The notes beneath the pieces were generated by a model. The model saw only the letters and a list, made by a program, of their open reading frames with translations, was not told where the DNA came from and searched no databases. A stretch of 64,000 nucleotides of DNA from Actomonas sp051209155 (GTDB lineage Bacteria > Verrucomicrobiota > Verrucomicrobiia > Opitutales > Opitutaceae). Where the stretch lies: the NCBI GenBank assembly GCA_051209155.1, contig JBPJGB010000001.1; one strand, 5' to 3'. Position numbers and translations under genes: made by a program. Of the stretch, positions 20,268-28,127 are shown piece after piece. Within the stretch, counting starts at the first letter, position 1; each line of letters begins with the position of its first letter.

Positions 20268-23200
20268 ATGTTCGACTTTCTGTTCAAACGTTTCGCCGGT
20301 CGTCACTACCGCAAGTTCCTCGAGTCCGTTAAGCCCACGGTGGCCAAGATCAACGAGCTCGAGGTCTCGTATCAGTCGCTCACCGACGAGCAGTTGCAGG
20401 CCAAAACGGTCGAGTTTCGCGAGCGTTTTAAGAACGGAGAGTCCCTCGACGATTTGCTTCCCGAGGCCTACGCGGCGGTCAAAAATGCGGCCCGCCGTCT
20501 CGTCGGTTCCACCGCCGAGGTGAATGGACATGAGCAGACCTGGGATATGGTGCACTTCGACGTGCAGCTCATCGGTGGCATCGCGCTTCATCGCGGCAAA
20601 ATCGCTGAAATGGCCACGGGTGAGGGCAAGACGCTGGTCGCCACCCTGCCACTGTATCTCAACGCGCTGACCGGTCGCAACTCGCAGCTCGTCACCGTCA
20701 ACGACTACCTCGCCCGCCGCGACTCGCAGTGGATGGGCCACCTCTACAAGTTTCTCGGTCTTACCGTGGGCTGTATCCAGCAGCAGATGTCGCCGTCGGT
20801 CCGCCGCGAGATGTATGGCTGCGACATCACCTACGGCACCGCTTCGGAGTTCGGCTTCGACTACCTGCGCGACAACGGCATGGCCACGCGCAAGGAGGAC
20901 CAGGTCCAGCGCGACCACTGGTTCTGTATCGTCGACGAAATCGACTCCATCCTCGTCGACGAAGCCCGCACCCCGCTCATCATCTCCGGTCCCGCGCCCA
21001 TCGAGCGCGAGCAACCCTTCACGCGCCTCAAGCCCACGGTTGAGCGGCTCGTGAACATGCAGCTCAAGCACTGCAATCGCCTCATCTCCGAAGCCAAGCC
21101 GGTCATCGAGGACGAGAACGCCTCGGCCGAGGCTCGGGACGAGGCCATGCGCAAGCTGCTTCAGGTGAAGCTCGGCAGCCCGCGGAACAAACAACTGCTG
21201 CGCGTCCTCGAGATCCCCGCCGCGCGCAAGGCGCTCGACAAGATCGAGACCGAGATGAACTCCGATCTGCAGAAGACCGAGATGTTCGCCCTCAAAGAGG
21301 AGCTCTTCTTCACCATCGACGAGCGCCAGCACCAGGCTGACCTCACCGAAATCGGCCGCTCGACCCTGCGTCCTGACAACCCCGACGCCTTCGTCCTGCC
21401 CGACCTCGCCACCGAACATTCGGCCATCGATGCCGACGCGTCCCTCACGCCCGAGCAGCGCGAAGAAAAGAAGAACGCCTCGCACCAAGCATACGCCGCG
21501 GTCTCCGAGGAGATTCACGCCATCTCCCAACTCCTGCGCGCCTTCTGCCTCTACGAGCGCGATGTCGAATACGTCGTGCAGGAGGGCAAGGTGAACATTG
21601 TCGATGAAAACACCGGTCGTGTCATGCCGGGTCGCCGGTGGTCCGATGGCCTGCACCAGGCGGTCGAAGCCAAGGAGGGTGTGACCATTGAGCGTGAGAC
21701 CCGCACTTACGCGACGGTCACGATCCAAAACTACTTCCGCATGTATGAGAAGCTGGCCGGTATGACCGGCACAGCTGAGACGGAAGCCACCGAGTTCAGC
21801 GAAATTTATCGCCTGGGCGTCCAGGTCATTCCGACCAACAAACCCAACATCCGCGTCGATAAGAACGACTCCATCTTCAAGACCCGACGCGACAAGTTCA
21901 ACGCGGTCGTCGCGGAGATCACGGAGGCCAACAAGCGCGGCCAGCCCGTCCTCGTGGGCACCGTGTCGGTCGAGTCGTCCGAAGTGCTTTCCCGCATGCT
22001 TCGGCGTGCCGGCATCACCCACACCGTGCTCAACGCCAAGTTCCACGAGCAGGAGGCCGACATCGTCGCCCGCGCTGGTCACCGCGGCGCCGTCACCATT
22101 GCGACCAACATGGCCGGTCGTGGCACCGACATCAAACTCGGTGAGGGCGTGCGCGAGCTCGGCGGCCTTTACGTGATCGGCACCGAACGTCACGAGTCAC
22201 GCCGCATTGACCGCCAGTTGCGAGGTCGTTGCTCGCGTCAGGGCGATCCCGGCACGACCAAGTTCTTCCTCTCGCTGGAAGATAACCTCATGCGCCTCTT
22301 CCTCCAGGGCAACCTGGCCTCCCGCCTCATGGAGGGTTCCATGCGCGAGGGCGAAGAGCTGGAGCACTCGCTGCTCAACCGCTCCATCGAAAGCGCCCAG
22401 AAGAAGGTCGAGCAGCAGAACTTTTCCATCCGCAAGCGTCTCCTCCAATACGACGACGTGCTCAACCAGCAGCGCGAGGTCATCTACGGCATCCGCAATG
22501 GCGCGATCCACGCCGAGCGTCCGAAGGAGATCATTTTCGAGCAGGTGGAGGAGGAGATCCAAGAACGCCTCGAAGCCGCTGGATGGGAAGACAAGTCCGG
22601 CGCGACCGAAGACGCCGTCGATCACCTCGTCGGTTGGTTCAACACCCACTTCCCGGTCGGTCTCAAGATCGATGAACTCAAGGACAAGGACTTCGAAGCC
22701 GCCACCGCCGTGGTGCTGGAGCGCGTCAAACGCGCCTACTCGGTGAAGGAATCCGTCGAGGTCCCGGAGGCCCTCGGCGCTCTGGAACGCTACGTCATCA
22801 TCAACGCGATTGACCGCCACTGGCAGGAGCATCTCACCGAGATGGAAGAGCTGCGCCGCGCCATCGGCCTGCGCTCCTACGGCCAGAAGGATCCGCTCGT
22901 CGAATACAAGGGCGAGGCCTTCAAATACTTCGAGGAACTCATGGCCAACGTGCGGGTGCAGATTTGCACGGGTCTCTTCCGCAGCGCGTCCAACATTCAG
23001 GCCTTCGAAAACATGCTGCAGATGCTCAGTCGCGGCGCGAAAACCGAGGGGCCGGAAAACGCACCGGCATCCACCGCGCCGAGCGCCCCGCGGGTCCAGG
23101 TTCGCTCCACCGTCACTGGCGGCGGGGTAGGTGGCCTGCCGGGTGGTCCGACAAGCAGACCGGCCAGTGACATCAAGTTGCCGATGCCCAAGCCGAAGCC

Positions 23201-23285
23201 TGTGCAGACGATGCCCAAGGTCGGTCGCAACGACCCGTGTCCTTGCGGCAGCGGCAAGAAATACAAGCAGTGCCACGGCCGCTGA
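20268..23285 (+). CDS. secA: Protein translocase ATPase SecA
   Basis: This 1005-residue motor drives preproteins through SecYEG. The Walker A block MATGEGKTLVA starts near residue 115, the DEAD-type box is in VDEIDSILVDEARTP near residue 222, and the C-terminal SEC-C zinc tail is complete (GRNDPCPCGSGKKYKQCHG). It is longer than E. coli SecA (901) because of an added helical region around residues 280-400, between nucleotide-binding domain 1 and the GRVMPGRRWSDGLHQAVEAK block. Similar insertions are known in other phyla. A Pro/Gly-rich linker precedes the zinc tail. No terminator with a T tract was found; a 7-bp hairpin follows at 23312-23328. Confidence 0.97.
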   Translation: MFDFLFKRFAGRHYRKFLESVKPTVAKINELEVSYQSLTDEQLQAKTVEFRERFKNGESLDDLLPEAYAAVKNAARRLVGSTAEVNGHEQTWDMVHFDVQLIGGIALHRGKIAEMATGEGKTLVATLPLYLNALTGRNSQLVTVNDYLARRDSQWMGHLYKFLGLTVGCIQQQMSPSVRREMYGCDITYGTASEFGFDYLRDNGMATRKEDQVQRDHWFCIVDEIDSILVDEARTPLIISGPAPIEREQPFTRLKPTVERLVNMQLKHCNRLISEAKPVIEDENASAEARDEAMRKLLQVKLGSPRNKQLLRVLEIPAARKALDKIETEMNSDLQKTEMFALKEELFFTIDERQHQADLTEIGRSTLRPDNPDAFVLPDLATEHSAIDADASLTPEQREEKKNASHQAYAAVSEEIHAISQLLRAFCLYERDVEYVVQEGKVNIVDENTGRVMPGRRWSDGLHQAVEAKEGVTIERETRTYATVTIQNYFRMYEKLAGMTGTAETEATEFSEIYRLGVQVIPTNKPNIRVDKNDSIFKTRRDKFNAVVAEITEANKRGQPVLVGTVSVESSEVLSRMLRRAGITHTVLNAKFHEQEADIVARAGHRGAVTIATNMAGRGTDIKLGEGVRELGGLYVIGTERHESRRIDRQLRGRCSRQGDPGTTKFFLSLEDNLMRLFLQGNLASRLMEGSMREGEELEHSLLNRSIESAQKKVEQQNFSIRKRLLQYDDVLNQQREVIYGIRNGAIHAERPKEIIFEQVEEEIQERLEAAGWEDKSGATEDAVDHLVGWFNTHFPVGLKIDELKDKDFEAATAVVLERVKRAYSVKESVEVPEALGALERYVIINAIDRHWQEHLTEMEELRRAIGLRSYGQKDPLVEYKGEAFKYFEELMANVRVQICTGLFRSASNIQAFENMLQMLSRGAKTEGPENAPASTAPSAPRVQVRSTVTGGGVGGLPGGPTSRPASDIKLPMPKPKPVQTMPKVGRNDPCPCGSGKKYKQCHGR

Positions 23286-23311
23286 GCCGCCAACTGCTGA
23301 CCAATCGTAGC

Positions 23312-23328
23312 CGGGGTCGTCGACCCCG
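23312..23328. repeat. Short perfect hairpin between convergent genes
   Basis: The sequence CGGGGTC-GTC-GACCCCG forms a 7-bp stem with a three-base loop. It lies 27 bases after secA and 24 bases before the end of the convergent lipoprotein gene. It lacks a T tract, so it could be a weak two-way terminator or one copy of a dispersed palindrome. Confidence 0.5.
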
Positions 23329-23352
23329 TGCTGGGTTTGACCGACTGCGCAC

Positions 23353-23793
23353 TTACCGCACGCTGGCGACCGCACCGTCGCGGAAGATCACCTGCAGTCC
23401 GCGCTTTTCCTCGCGCTGGTAGACGGCTTCCCGCACTGGAATGCGGTAGCTGATCTGCTGGCCGGTGCGCACGTCGAATTCGGTGATCTCCTCATAGTCG
23501 ACGGTCTCCTCGCTCACCTTGCGCTGCGAAACCTTCGGGTAGTTCCAGATTGTGACGATCCCGCCGTCATTGGCGGTGAAGGTTTCCATGTCACCGGGTT
23601 TGCCGAGCGCCACGTAGACCATGTCGAAACTGTCCCCGGGTTTGATCTCTCCCCGCGCGACGCGCTCCTGCGTCACCGGGTTCCATTCGCGGTAGACCGC
23701 CTCGCGTTCCTTGATGCGCGTGCCGACCGTTTCGCAGCCGGCCATTGCCCACAGCACGACCAATCCGAGTCCAACCCGCGCAACACGTTTCAT
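23353..23793 (-). CDS. Small lipoprotein of unknown function (paralogue of 31411-31851)
   Basis: This 146-residue protein starts with a lipoprotein signal: basic residues, a hydrophobic core and the lipobox AMAGC (Cys20). The mature domain has REAVYREWNPVTQERVARGE, GDSFDMVYVALGKPGD and a C-terminal VIFRDGAVASVR. The pattern GxI..GD...MVxxAxGxPxD followed by W.Y is shared with the lipoprotein at 31411-31851, so the two are paralogues. The layout recalls small outer-membrane lipoproteins of the BamE/SmpA fold, where a GMT-type helix is followed by a strand W.Y, but I cannot confirm that. The ATG at 23793 was chosen over an upstream in-frame start. Confidence 0.8.
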   Translation of the reverse strand: MKRVARVGLGLVVLWAMAGCETVGTRIKEREAVYREWNPVTQERVARGEIKPGDSFDMVYVALGKPGDMETFTANDGGIVTIWNYPKVSQRKVSEETVDYEEITEFDVRTGQQISYRIPVREAVYQREEKRGLQVIFRDGAVASVR

Positions 23794-23870
23794 GGTGCGA
23801 GAACCTTGTCGCCGGTTTGACGCCGCGTCGAGGCCGCACATCGATTACAAAAACCTTTCACAAGCTTTGC

Positions 23871-23898
23871 TTGGCAGCGTGGGGCGCCGTGCTAATCA
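23871..23898 (+). promoter_or_regulatory. Possible sigma-70-type promoter for the C39/ATP-grasp/GCS2 cluster
   Basis: TTGGCA at 23871-23876 and TAATCA at 23893-23898 are separated by 16 bases, in the gap between the divergent lipoprotein gene and the gene starting at 23918. The match is moderate and seen only by eye. It would leave a leader of only about 10-15 bases. Confidence 0.3.
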
Positions 23899-23917
23899 GC
23901 GTCCCTCGACATCGTAA

Positions 23918-24646
23918 ATGTCACCGACCGATTCGCCTCCCCGGCACCTGCTCTCTTTCGAGATCCTTTCCCAGCCCGACGACACCACCTGCGGCCCGAC
24001 CTGCCTGCACGCGATCTACCGTTACTTCGATCGCGAGGTGCCCTTGCCCGAGCTCATCCGTTCCGTGCCCCGTCTCCCGACCGGCGGCACCCTTGGCGTC
24101 CTTTTGGCGATCGACGCGTTGCGCCGTGGTTATCGCGCCTCGATTCACAGCTACAACCTGCAGGTCTTTGACCCCACCTGGTTCAGCCTGCCGTCGGGCG
24201 AACTGATCGCCAAGCTCGTCGCCCAACAAAAGGTGCGTCGTTCCGAGAAGCTCAAACTCGCCTCGGCCGCCTACGTCGAGTTTCTCGAACTCGGCGGCAC
24301 CCTGCATTTCGAGCCCATCAGTGGCGCGCTCATCCGTCGTCACCTGCGGCGGGACCGTCCCATCCTCACGGGGCTCAGTTCGACTTACCTCTACCAGGCG
24401 ATGCGGGAATACGGTCCCGATGACGAGGACGACGATCTGCGCGGCAACCCCTCCGGGCACTTCGTCGTGCTCTGCGGCTACGACCGCAAGGAGCGCCTCG
24501 TCGAGATTGCCGACCCCCTGCAGTCCAATCCCCATTCACCCACGCGGCGCTACGCCATCGATATCAACCGCGTGATGTCCTCCATCCTGCTCGGTGTCCT
24601 CACCTACGACGCCAACCTCATCATCCTCGAACCCCCGTCCGCCTGA
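23918..24646 (+). CDS. C39-like (papain-fold) cysteine protease-like protein
   Basis: This 242-residue protein has the pattern of the C39/papain-like fold. The candidate nucleophile is C25 in QPDDTTCGPTCLHAIYRYF, the candidate His is H181 in SGHFVVLCGYD, and the candidate Asp is D199 in EIADPLQ. There is no signal peptide and no membrane or ABC-transporter part, unlike bacteriocin-exporting C39 peptidases, so it is probably a free cytosolic enzyme. The next genes encode a RimK-type ATP-grasp and a GCS2-type ligase. The predicted role is to trim, hydrolyse or transfer the peptide or amide those ligases make; this is inference. Confidence 0.85.
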   Translation: MSPTDSPPRHLLSFEILSQPDDTTCGPTCLHAIYRYFDREVPLPELIRSVPRLPTGGTLGVLLAIDALRRGYRASIHSYNLQVFDPTWFSLPSGELIAKLVAQQKVRRSEKLKLASAAYVEFLELGGTLHFEPISGALIRRHLRRDRPILTGLSSTYLYQAMREYGPDDEDDDLRGNPSGHFVVLCGYDRKERLVEIADPLQSNPHSPTRRYAIDINRVMSSILLGVLTYDANLIILEPPSA

Positions 24647-24661
24647 GTCCCAGGTTTTGTC

Positions 24662-26134
24662 ATGCGCAGTCTCATCGTGGTCAACCATCCCGAGCGTTGG
24701 CCGTTCTCCATTCCCGGCGTCGAAGTCGTCGCCGCCCGGGCTTATCTCACCGATCCGGCCTTCACCGCCCAGCGTCACGTGCGGGTTTACAACCTGTGCC
24801 GTTCCTATCGGTATCAAACAGTTGGATACTACGTTTCGCTGCTGGCCGAGGCGCGCGGCCATCGGCCGCTGCCCAGCGTGTCGACCATCCAGGACCTGAA
24901 GTCGCCGGTCGTTGCCCGCATCCTTTCGCAGGAAATCGACGACCTCATCCAGAAGTCGCTCGCGCCGCTCAAGGGTGACCGCTTCGTGCTGAGCATCTAC
25001 TTCGCGCGCAACACCGCCCGCGCCTACGACCGGCTCTGTCAGCAACTTTACAATCAGTTCCAGGCGCCGCTCATGCGTGCGACCTTCGTGCGCCGCGAGG
25101 ACCGTTGGGATATGCAGGACATCAGTTCCATCTCGGCCGCCGACGTGCCGGAATCCCATCGCTCCTTTGTGGCCGAGGTCGCGAAAGACTTCTTCGCCGG
25201 CCGCCGCCCGACTCGCAAACCCAAGACGCCGCCGCGCTACCACCTCGCCATCCTCCATGATCCGACCGAGGAGCACACCCCCTCCAACGAGAAGGCCATC
25301 CAGAAGTTCATTCGTGCCGCGGAGAACCACGACGTGGAGGCCGAGGTCATTTCGCGTGACGATTATTCACGCCTGGCCGAATTCGACGCCCTCTTCATCC
25401 GCCAAACCACCGCGGTCAACCACTTCACCTTCCGCTTTGCCAGCCGCGCCCAGGCCGAGGGCCTGGTGGTGATCGACGACCCGCAGTCGATCCTGCGCTG
25501 CACCAACAAGGTTTACCTTGCCGAGCTGCTCGACCGCCACGACATCCTCGCGCCGCGCACCATCATCGTGCACAAGGACAATGTCGATGAGGCGCCTGCC
25601 CAACTCGGTTTCCCGATCATCCTCAAGCAACCCGACAGCGCCTTTTCGCTGGGCGTGAAGAAGGTGAAGACCCGCGAGGAATACGACGAAGTCACCGCGC
25701 AACTCTTTGAGGACACCGATCTCCTGATCGCGCAGGAATTTCTCGTCACCGACTTCGACTGGCGCATCGGTGTGCTCGATCGCAAGGCCATTTACGCGGC
25801 CAAATACTTCATGGCCCGCAAACATTGGCAGATCATCTCCAACCAAGCCGGCGGCGGCGCCGATTACGGCAAGGTCGAGGCAGTGCCGGTCGAGCTGGTC
25901 CCGCAGTCGGTCGTGCGCACGGCCGTCAAGGCGGCCTCGCTCATCGGCGACGGCCTCTACGGCGTCGATGTGAAACAATCCGGTCGCCAGGCCTACGTCA
26001 TCGAGGTGAATGACAATCCCTCCATCGACGCCGGTTACGAAGACGTGCTGCTCAAGGACAGCCTCTACGAACGCATCATCGAATATTTCGTCGCCAAACT
26101 CGATCGTCGCAAGGAGCGGCGGGTCGAGGAATAA
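24662..26134 (+). CDS. RimK-family ATP-grasp ligase with RLAN N-terminal domain
   Basis: This 490-residue protein has two parts. Residues about 1-180 match the style of the RLAN (RimK-like ATP-grasp N-terminal) domain, starting MRSLIVVNHPERWPF. Residues about 210-480 form a preATP-grasp and ATP-grasp module, with LGFPIILKQPDSAFSLGVKK (ATP-binding Lys), IAQEFLVTDFDWRIGVLD and the metal-binding IEVNDNPSID near residue 447. RimK-type enzymes add amino acids, often glutamate, to a carboxylate through an acyl phosphate. It starts 15 bases after the C39-like gene and precedes a GCS2-type ligase. The substrate is unknown; it is not the ribosomal S6 modifier, which lacks the N-terminal domain. Confidence 0.9.
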   Translation: MRSLIVVNHPERWPFSIPGVEVVAARAYLTDPAFTAQRHVRVYNLCRSYRYQTVGYYVSLLAEARGHRPLPSVSTIQDLKSPVVARILSQEIDDLIQKSLAPLKGDRFVLSIYFARNTARAYDRLCQQLYNQFQAPLMRATFVRREDRWDMQDISSISAADVPESHRSFVAEVAKDFFAGRRPTRKPKTPPRYHLAILHDPTEEHTPSNEKAIQKFIRAAENHDVEAEVISRDDYSRLAEFDALFIRQTTAVNHFTFRFASRAQAEGLVVIDDPQSILRCTNKVYLAELLDRHDILAPRTIIVHKDNVDEAPAQLGFPIILKQPDSAFSLGVKKVKTREEYDEVTAQLFEDTDLLIAQEFLVTDFDWRIGVLDRKAIYAAKYFMARKHWQIISNQAGGGADYGKVEAVPVELVPQSVVRTAVKAASLIGDGLYGVDVKQSGRQAYVIEVNDNPSIDAGYEDVLLKDSLYERIIEYFVAKLDRRKERRVEE

Positions 26135-26148
26135 GTCACGTGAGGATT

Positions 26149-26269
26149 GGCCGCAAAAAGGCGCAAAAGGCGCAAAAATGAAGACTAGGAAGGACGCAGT
26201 CGTCCCCGCGCCTATCGGCGCACGCACGTGACCGCCCGCAGTTGAGATTTTTTGCGCCTTTTTGCGGCT
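26149..26269. repeat. REP-like palindromic element with 19-bp perfect inverted ends
   Basis: The left arm GCCGCAAAAAGGCGCAAAA (26150-26168) is an exact reverse complement of the right arm at 26250-26268. About 80 bases lie between them. The interior holds two smaller hairpins, GGACG-CAGT-CGTCC at 26192-26205 and GCGCC-TATC-GGCGC at 26208-26221. The left arm is followed by a second copy of GGCGCAAAA. It lies between the ATP-grasp and GCS2 genes and would be transcribed with them. The nested structure suits a dispersed repetitive extragenic palindrome. Confidence 0.75.
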
Positions 26270-26305
26270 ATTCGTCTTTCCGCCTCCCGCCCGACATCCC
26301 TTTCC

Positions 26306-27526
26306 ATGAAACCTCCGCACCTCTTCGCCTACTTCGGCGTCGAACTCGAATACATGCTCGTCGATCGCGACGATCTGAGCGTGCGCCCGTGGGCCGATCG
26401 CATCCTGATCGACGACGCGGGCAAACCGATCTCCGACATCGAGCGTGGTCGCCTCACCTGGTCCAACGAACTCATTGCCCACGTGCTGGAGATCAAAACG
26501 ACATTGCCCGAGGAATCGCTCGACGGACTCGCCGAAGCCTTTGCCGCCGAGGTCGCCGAGGCCAACCGTCGCCTCGCACCGCACAATGTCTGCGTGCTGC
26601 CGACCGCGATGCACCCGACCATGCGGCCCGAGGAAGCCGTGCTGTGGACGCACGATTTCTCCGAGGTCTACGAGGCCTTTGACCGCATCTTCGATTGCCG
26701 TGGCCACGGCTGGTCCAACCTGCAGAGCGTGCACCTGAACCTGCCCTTTGCCGACGACGCCGAGTTCGCGCGCCTGCATGCCGCCATCCGTCTCGTGCTG
26801 CCGCTGTTGCCGGCGCTGGCCGCCTCGTCACCGTTCGTGGAAGGCCAGTCCACCGGCTGCGCCGACAACCGCCTCGCGTTCTACCGCAACAACTCGATCA
26901 AACTGCCCGCGCTCTGCGGTCGCGTGATCCCAGAGCCGGTGTATTCGCGCGCTGACTACGAACGGGTCATCTTCGGCCCCATCGCCGAGCAGCTCGCTCC
27001 GCACGACAAAGACGGTGTGCTCGAAGCCCGTTTTTCCAACTCCCGTGGCGCCATCGCGCGCTTCGACCGCGATGCCATCGAGATCCGCGTGCTCGACATT
27101 CAGGAATGCCCGGCGGCGGACCTCGCGGTCCTGCGCGTCATCATCGCGCTGCTGCGCGAACTCGTGGCGGAGGCCAACCTCTCCCTCGCCGAACAGCAGA
27201 CCGCCCAGGTTGAACCACTCCGCGCGCTCTTCGACGCGGCGGTGGAGCAGGGCAGCGGCGCCGTGGTCACCGACCCGCTCATCCTGCGCGCCTTCGGCCA
27301 TTCGGGTGCGTCCGCCACCATGTTGGAGCTCTGGCGCGAAGTCGCTAAACGACTCGATCCTTGCGCCGCCGGATCGGTCAACGAGAAGGAAGCTCTCGCG
27401 GTCATCCTGCAACACGGTCCGCTCGCCGAACGCCTGCAACGCGCCCATGCCGCCGGCCAGTCGCTGGACGCGATCTACCGCCGCTTGGCGGATGGTATTG
27501 AGTCGAACACGATGTTTGTCGCTTGA
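26306..27526 (+). CDS. GCS2-type carboxylate-amine ligase (YbdK-like)
   Basis: This 406-residue protein belongs to the glutamate-cysteine ligase type 2 group (COG2170 style). Its N-terminus has FGVELEYMLVDRDDLSV, the ATP/metal-binding Glu pair of the glutamine-synthetase-like fold. LTWSNELIAHVLEIKT and NLQSVHLNLPF follow, then GCADNRLAFYRNNS and a late IEIRVLDIQECP block. These enzymes make gamma-glutamyl amides; E. coli YbdK is a weak glutamate-cysteine ligase. Clustering with an RLAN-ATP-grasp and a C39-like protein suggests a dedicated pathway rather than glutathione synthesis. The ATG at 26306 is chosen because the fold begins there. It ends one base before the convergent lipocalin gene. 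Confidence 0.9.
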   Translation: MKPPHLFAYFGVELEYMLVDRDDLSVRPWADRILIDDAGKPISDIERGRLTWSNELIAHVLEIKTTLPEESLDGLAEAFAAEVAEANRRLAPHNVCVLPTAMHPTMRPEEAVLWTHDFSEVYEAFDRIFDCRGHGWSNLQSVHLNLPFADDAEFARLHAAIRLVLPLLPALAASSPFVEGQSTGCADNRLAFYRNNSIKLPALCGRVIPEPVYSRADYERVIFGPIAEQLAPHDKDGVLEARFSNSRGAIARFDRDAIEIRVLDIQECPAADLAVLRVIIALLRELVAEANLSLAEQQTAQVEPLRALFDAAVEQGSGAVVTDPLILRAFGHSGASATMLELWREVAKRLDPCAAGSVNEKEALAVILQHGPLAERLQRAHAAGQSLDAIYRRLADGIESNTMFVA

Positions 27527-27527
27527 G

Positions 27528-28079
27528 TCACGGGGTCGTGTGCGGCACGCGTTGGAGTTTGCTCAGGTCGAAGTCGCGGCGCACCAGCTCGGTGCGGAGC
27601 TTTTCGTAGGTCGCTTCGTCGATCTGTGGTGAACGGGTCATGATCCAGGCCAAGTCGCGATCGGGGTGGCCGATCACGGTCTGGTCGTATTCGTCGTTCA
27701 CATACAGGATCAGGTAGGGCGAGGTGATGAGCCCGAAGAAGGTCATGCGCCATTCGGCGTTGCTCTCGGTATCGAAGACCCGGCCGGTCGGGCGGTAGGT
27801 CTTCAGCTCGCCATCGGGTCCGCCGGCGTTGAAGCGGTAGGTGGTTTCGATTCGGCCGTTTTCCCTGCGTGCGTAGGTTTCGGTCGCATTGTGAGCGTTC
27901 TTGTCGATGGCCGTCGGAGTATAGCCGTGGACATACCAGGTGCCCATGAAGCGATCGAGGTCGACGAATTCAGCCAAGGCCATCGGCGGCGTGCCGCGCT
28001 GCGGTCCGCTTTGGCATCCGACCCAAAAGAAAAACGAGGAGAGGAGTCCGGAAAGGGTGGCGAACGAACGTTTCGACAT
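27528..28079 (-). CDS. Lipocalin-family lipoprotein (Blc-like)
   Basis: This 183-residue protein has a hydrophobic signal ending in FFFWVGC, a lipobox with Cys22, so it is likely lipid-anchored. The mature part has the lipocalin first-strand motif FMGTWYVHGYTP, then ETYARRENGRIETTYRF, a later YLILYVNDEYDQTVIGHPDRDLAWIMTRSP block and a C-terminal helix. This order is typical of bacterial lipocalin Blc, which binds fatty acids or lysophospholipids at the outer membrane. It is convergent with the GCS2 gene. Confidence 0.9.
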   Translation of the reverse strand: MSKRSFATLSGLLSSFFFWVGCQSGPQRGTPPMALAEFVDLDRFMGTWYVHGYTPTAIDKNAHNATETYARRENGRIETTYRFNAGGPDGELKTYRPTGRVFDTESNAEWRMTFFGLITSPYLILYVNDEYDQTVIGHPDRDLAWIMTRSPQIDEATYEKLRTELVRRDFDLSKLQRVPHTTP

Positions 28080-28127
28080 GCCCGACCCTAGCCAGGTCGG
28101 GCTTTGACGCCAGCGACGGCGGCCGGT

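Noticed and set aside
20115..22193. 692-codon open frame on the minus strand opposite secA
   Set aside because: It has no recognisable domain and mirrors the codon pattern of secA, which is certain on the plus strand.
24662..26134. Assignment as ribosomal protein S6 modification enzyme RimK or as LysX
   Set aside because: The long RLAN N-terminal domain and the C39/GCS2 neighbours do not fit those enzymes, and no LysW-like carrier protein is present.
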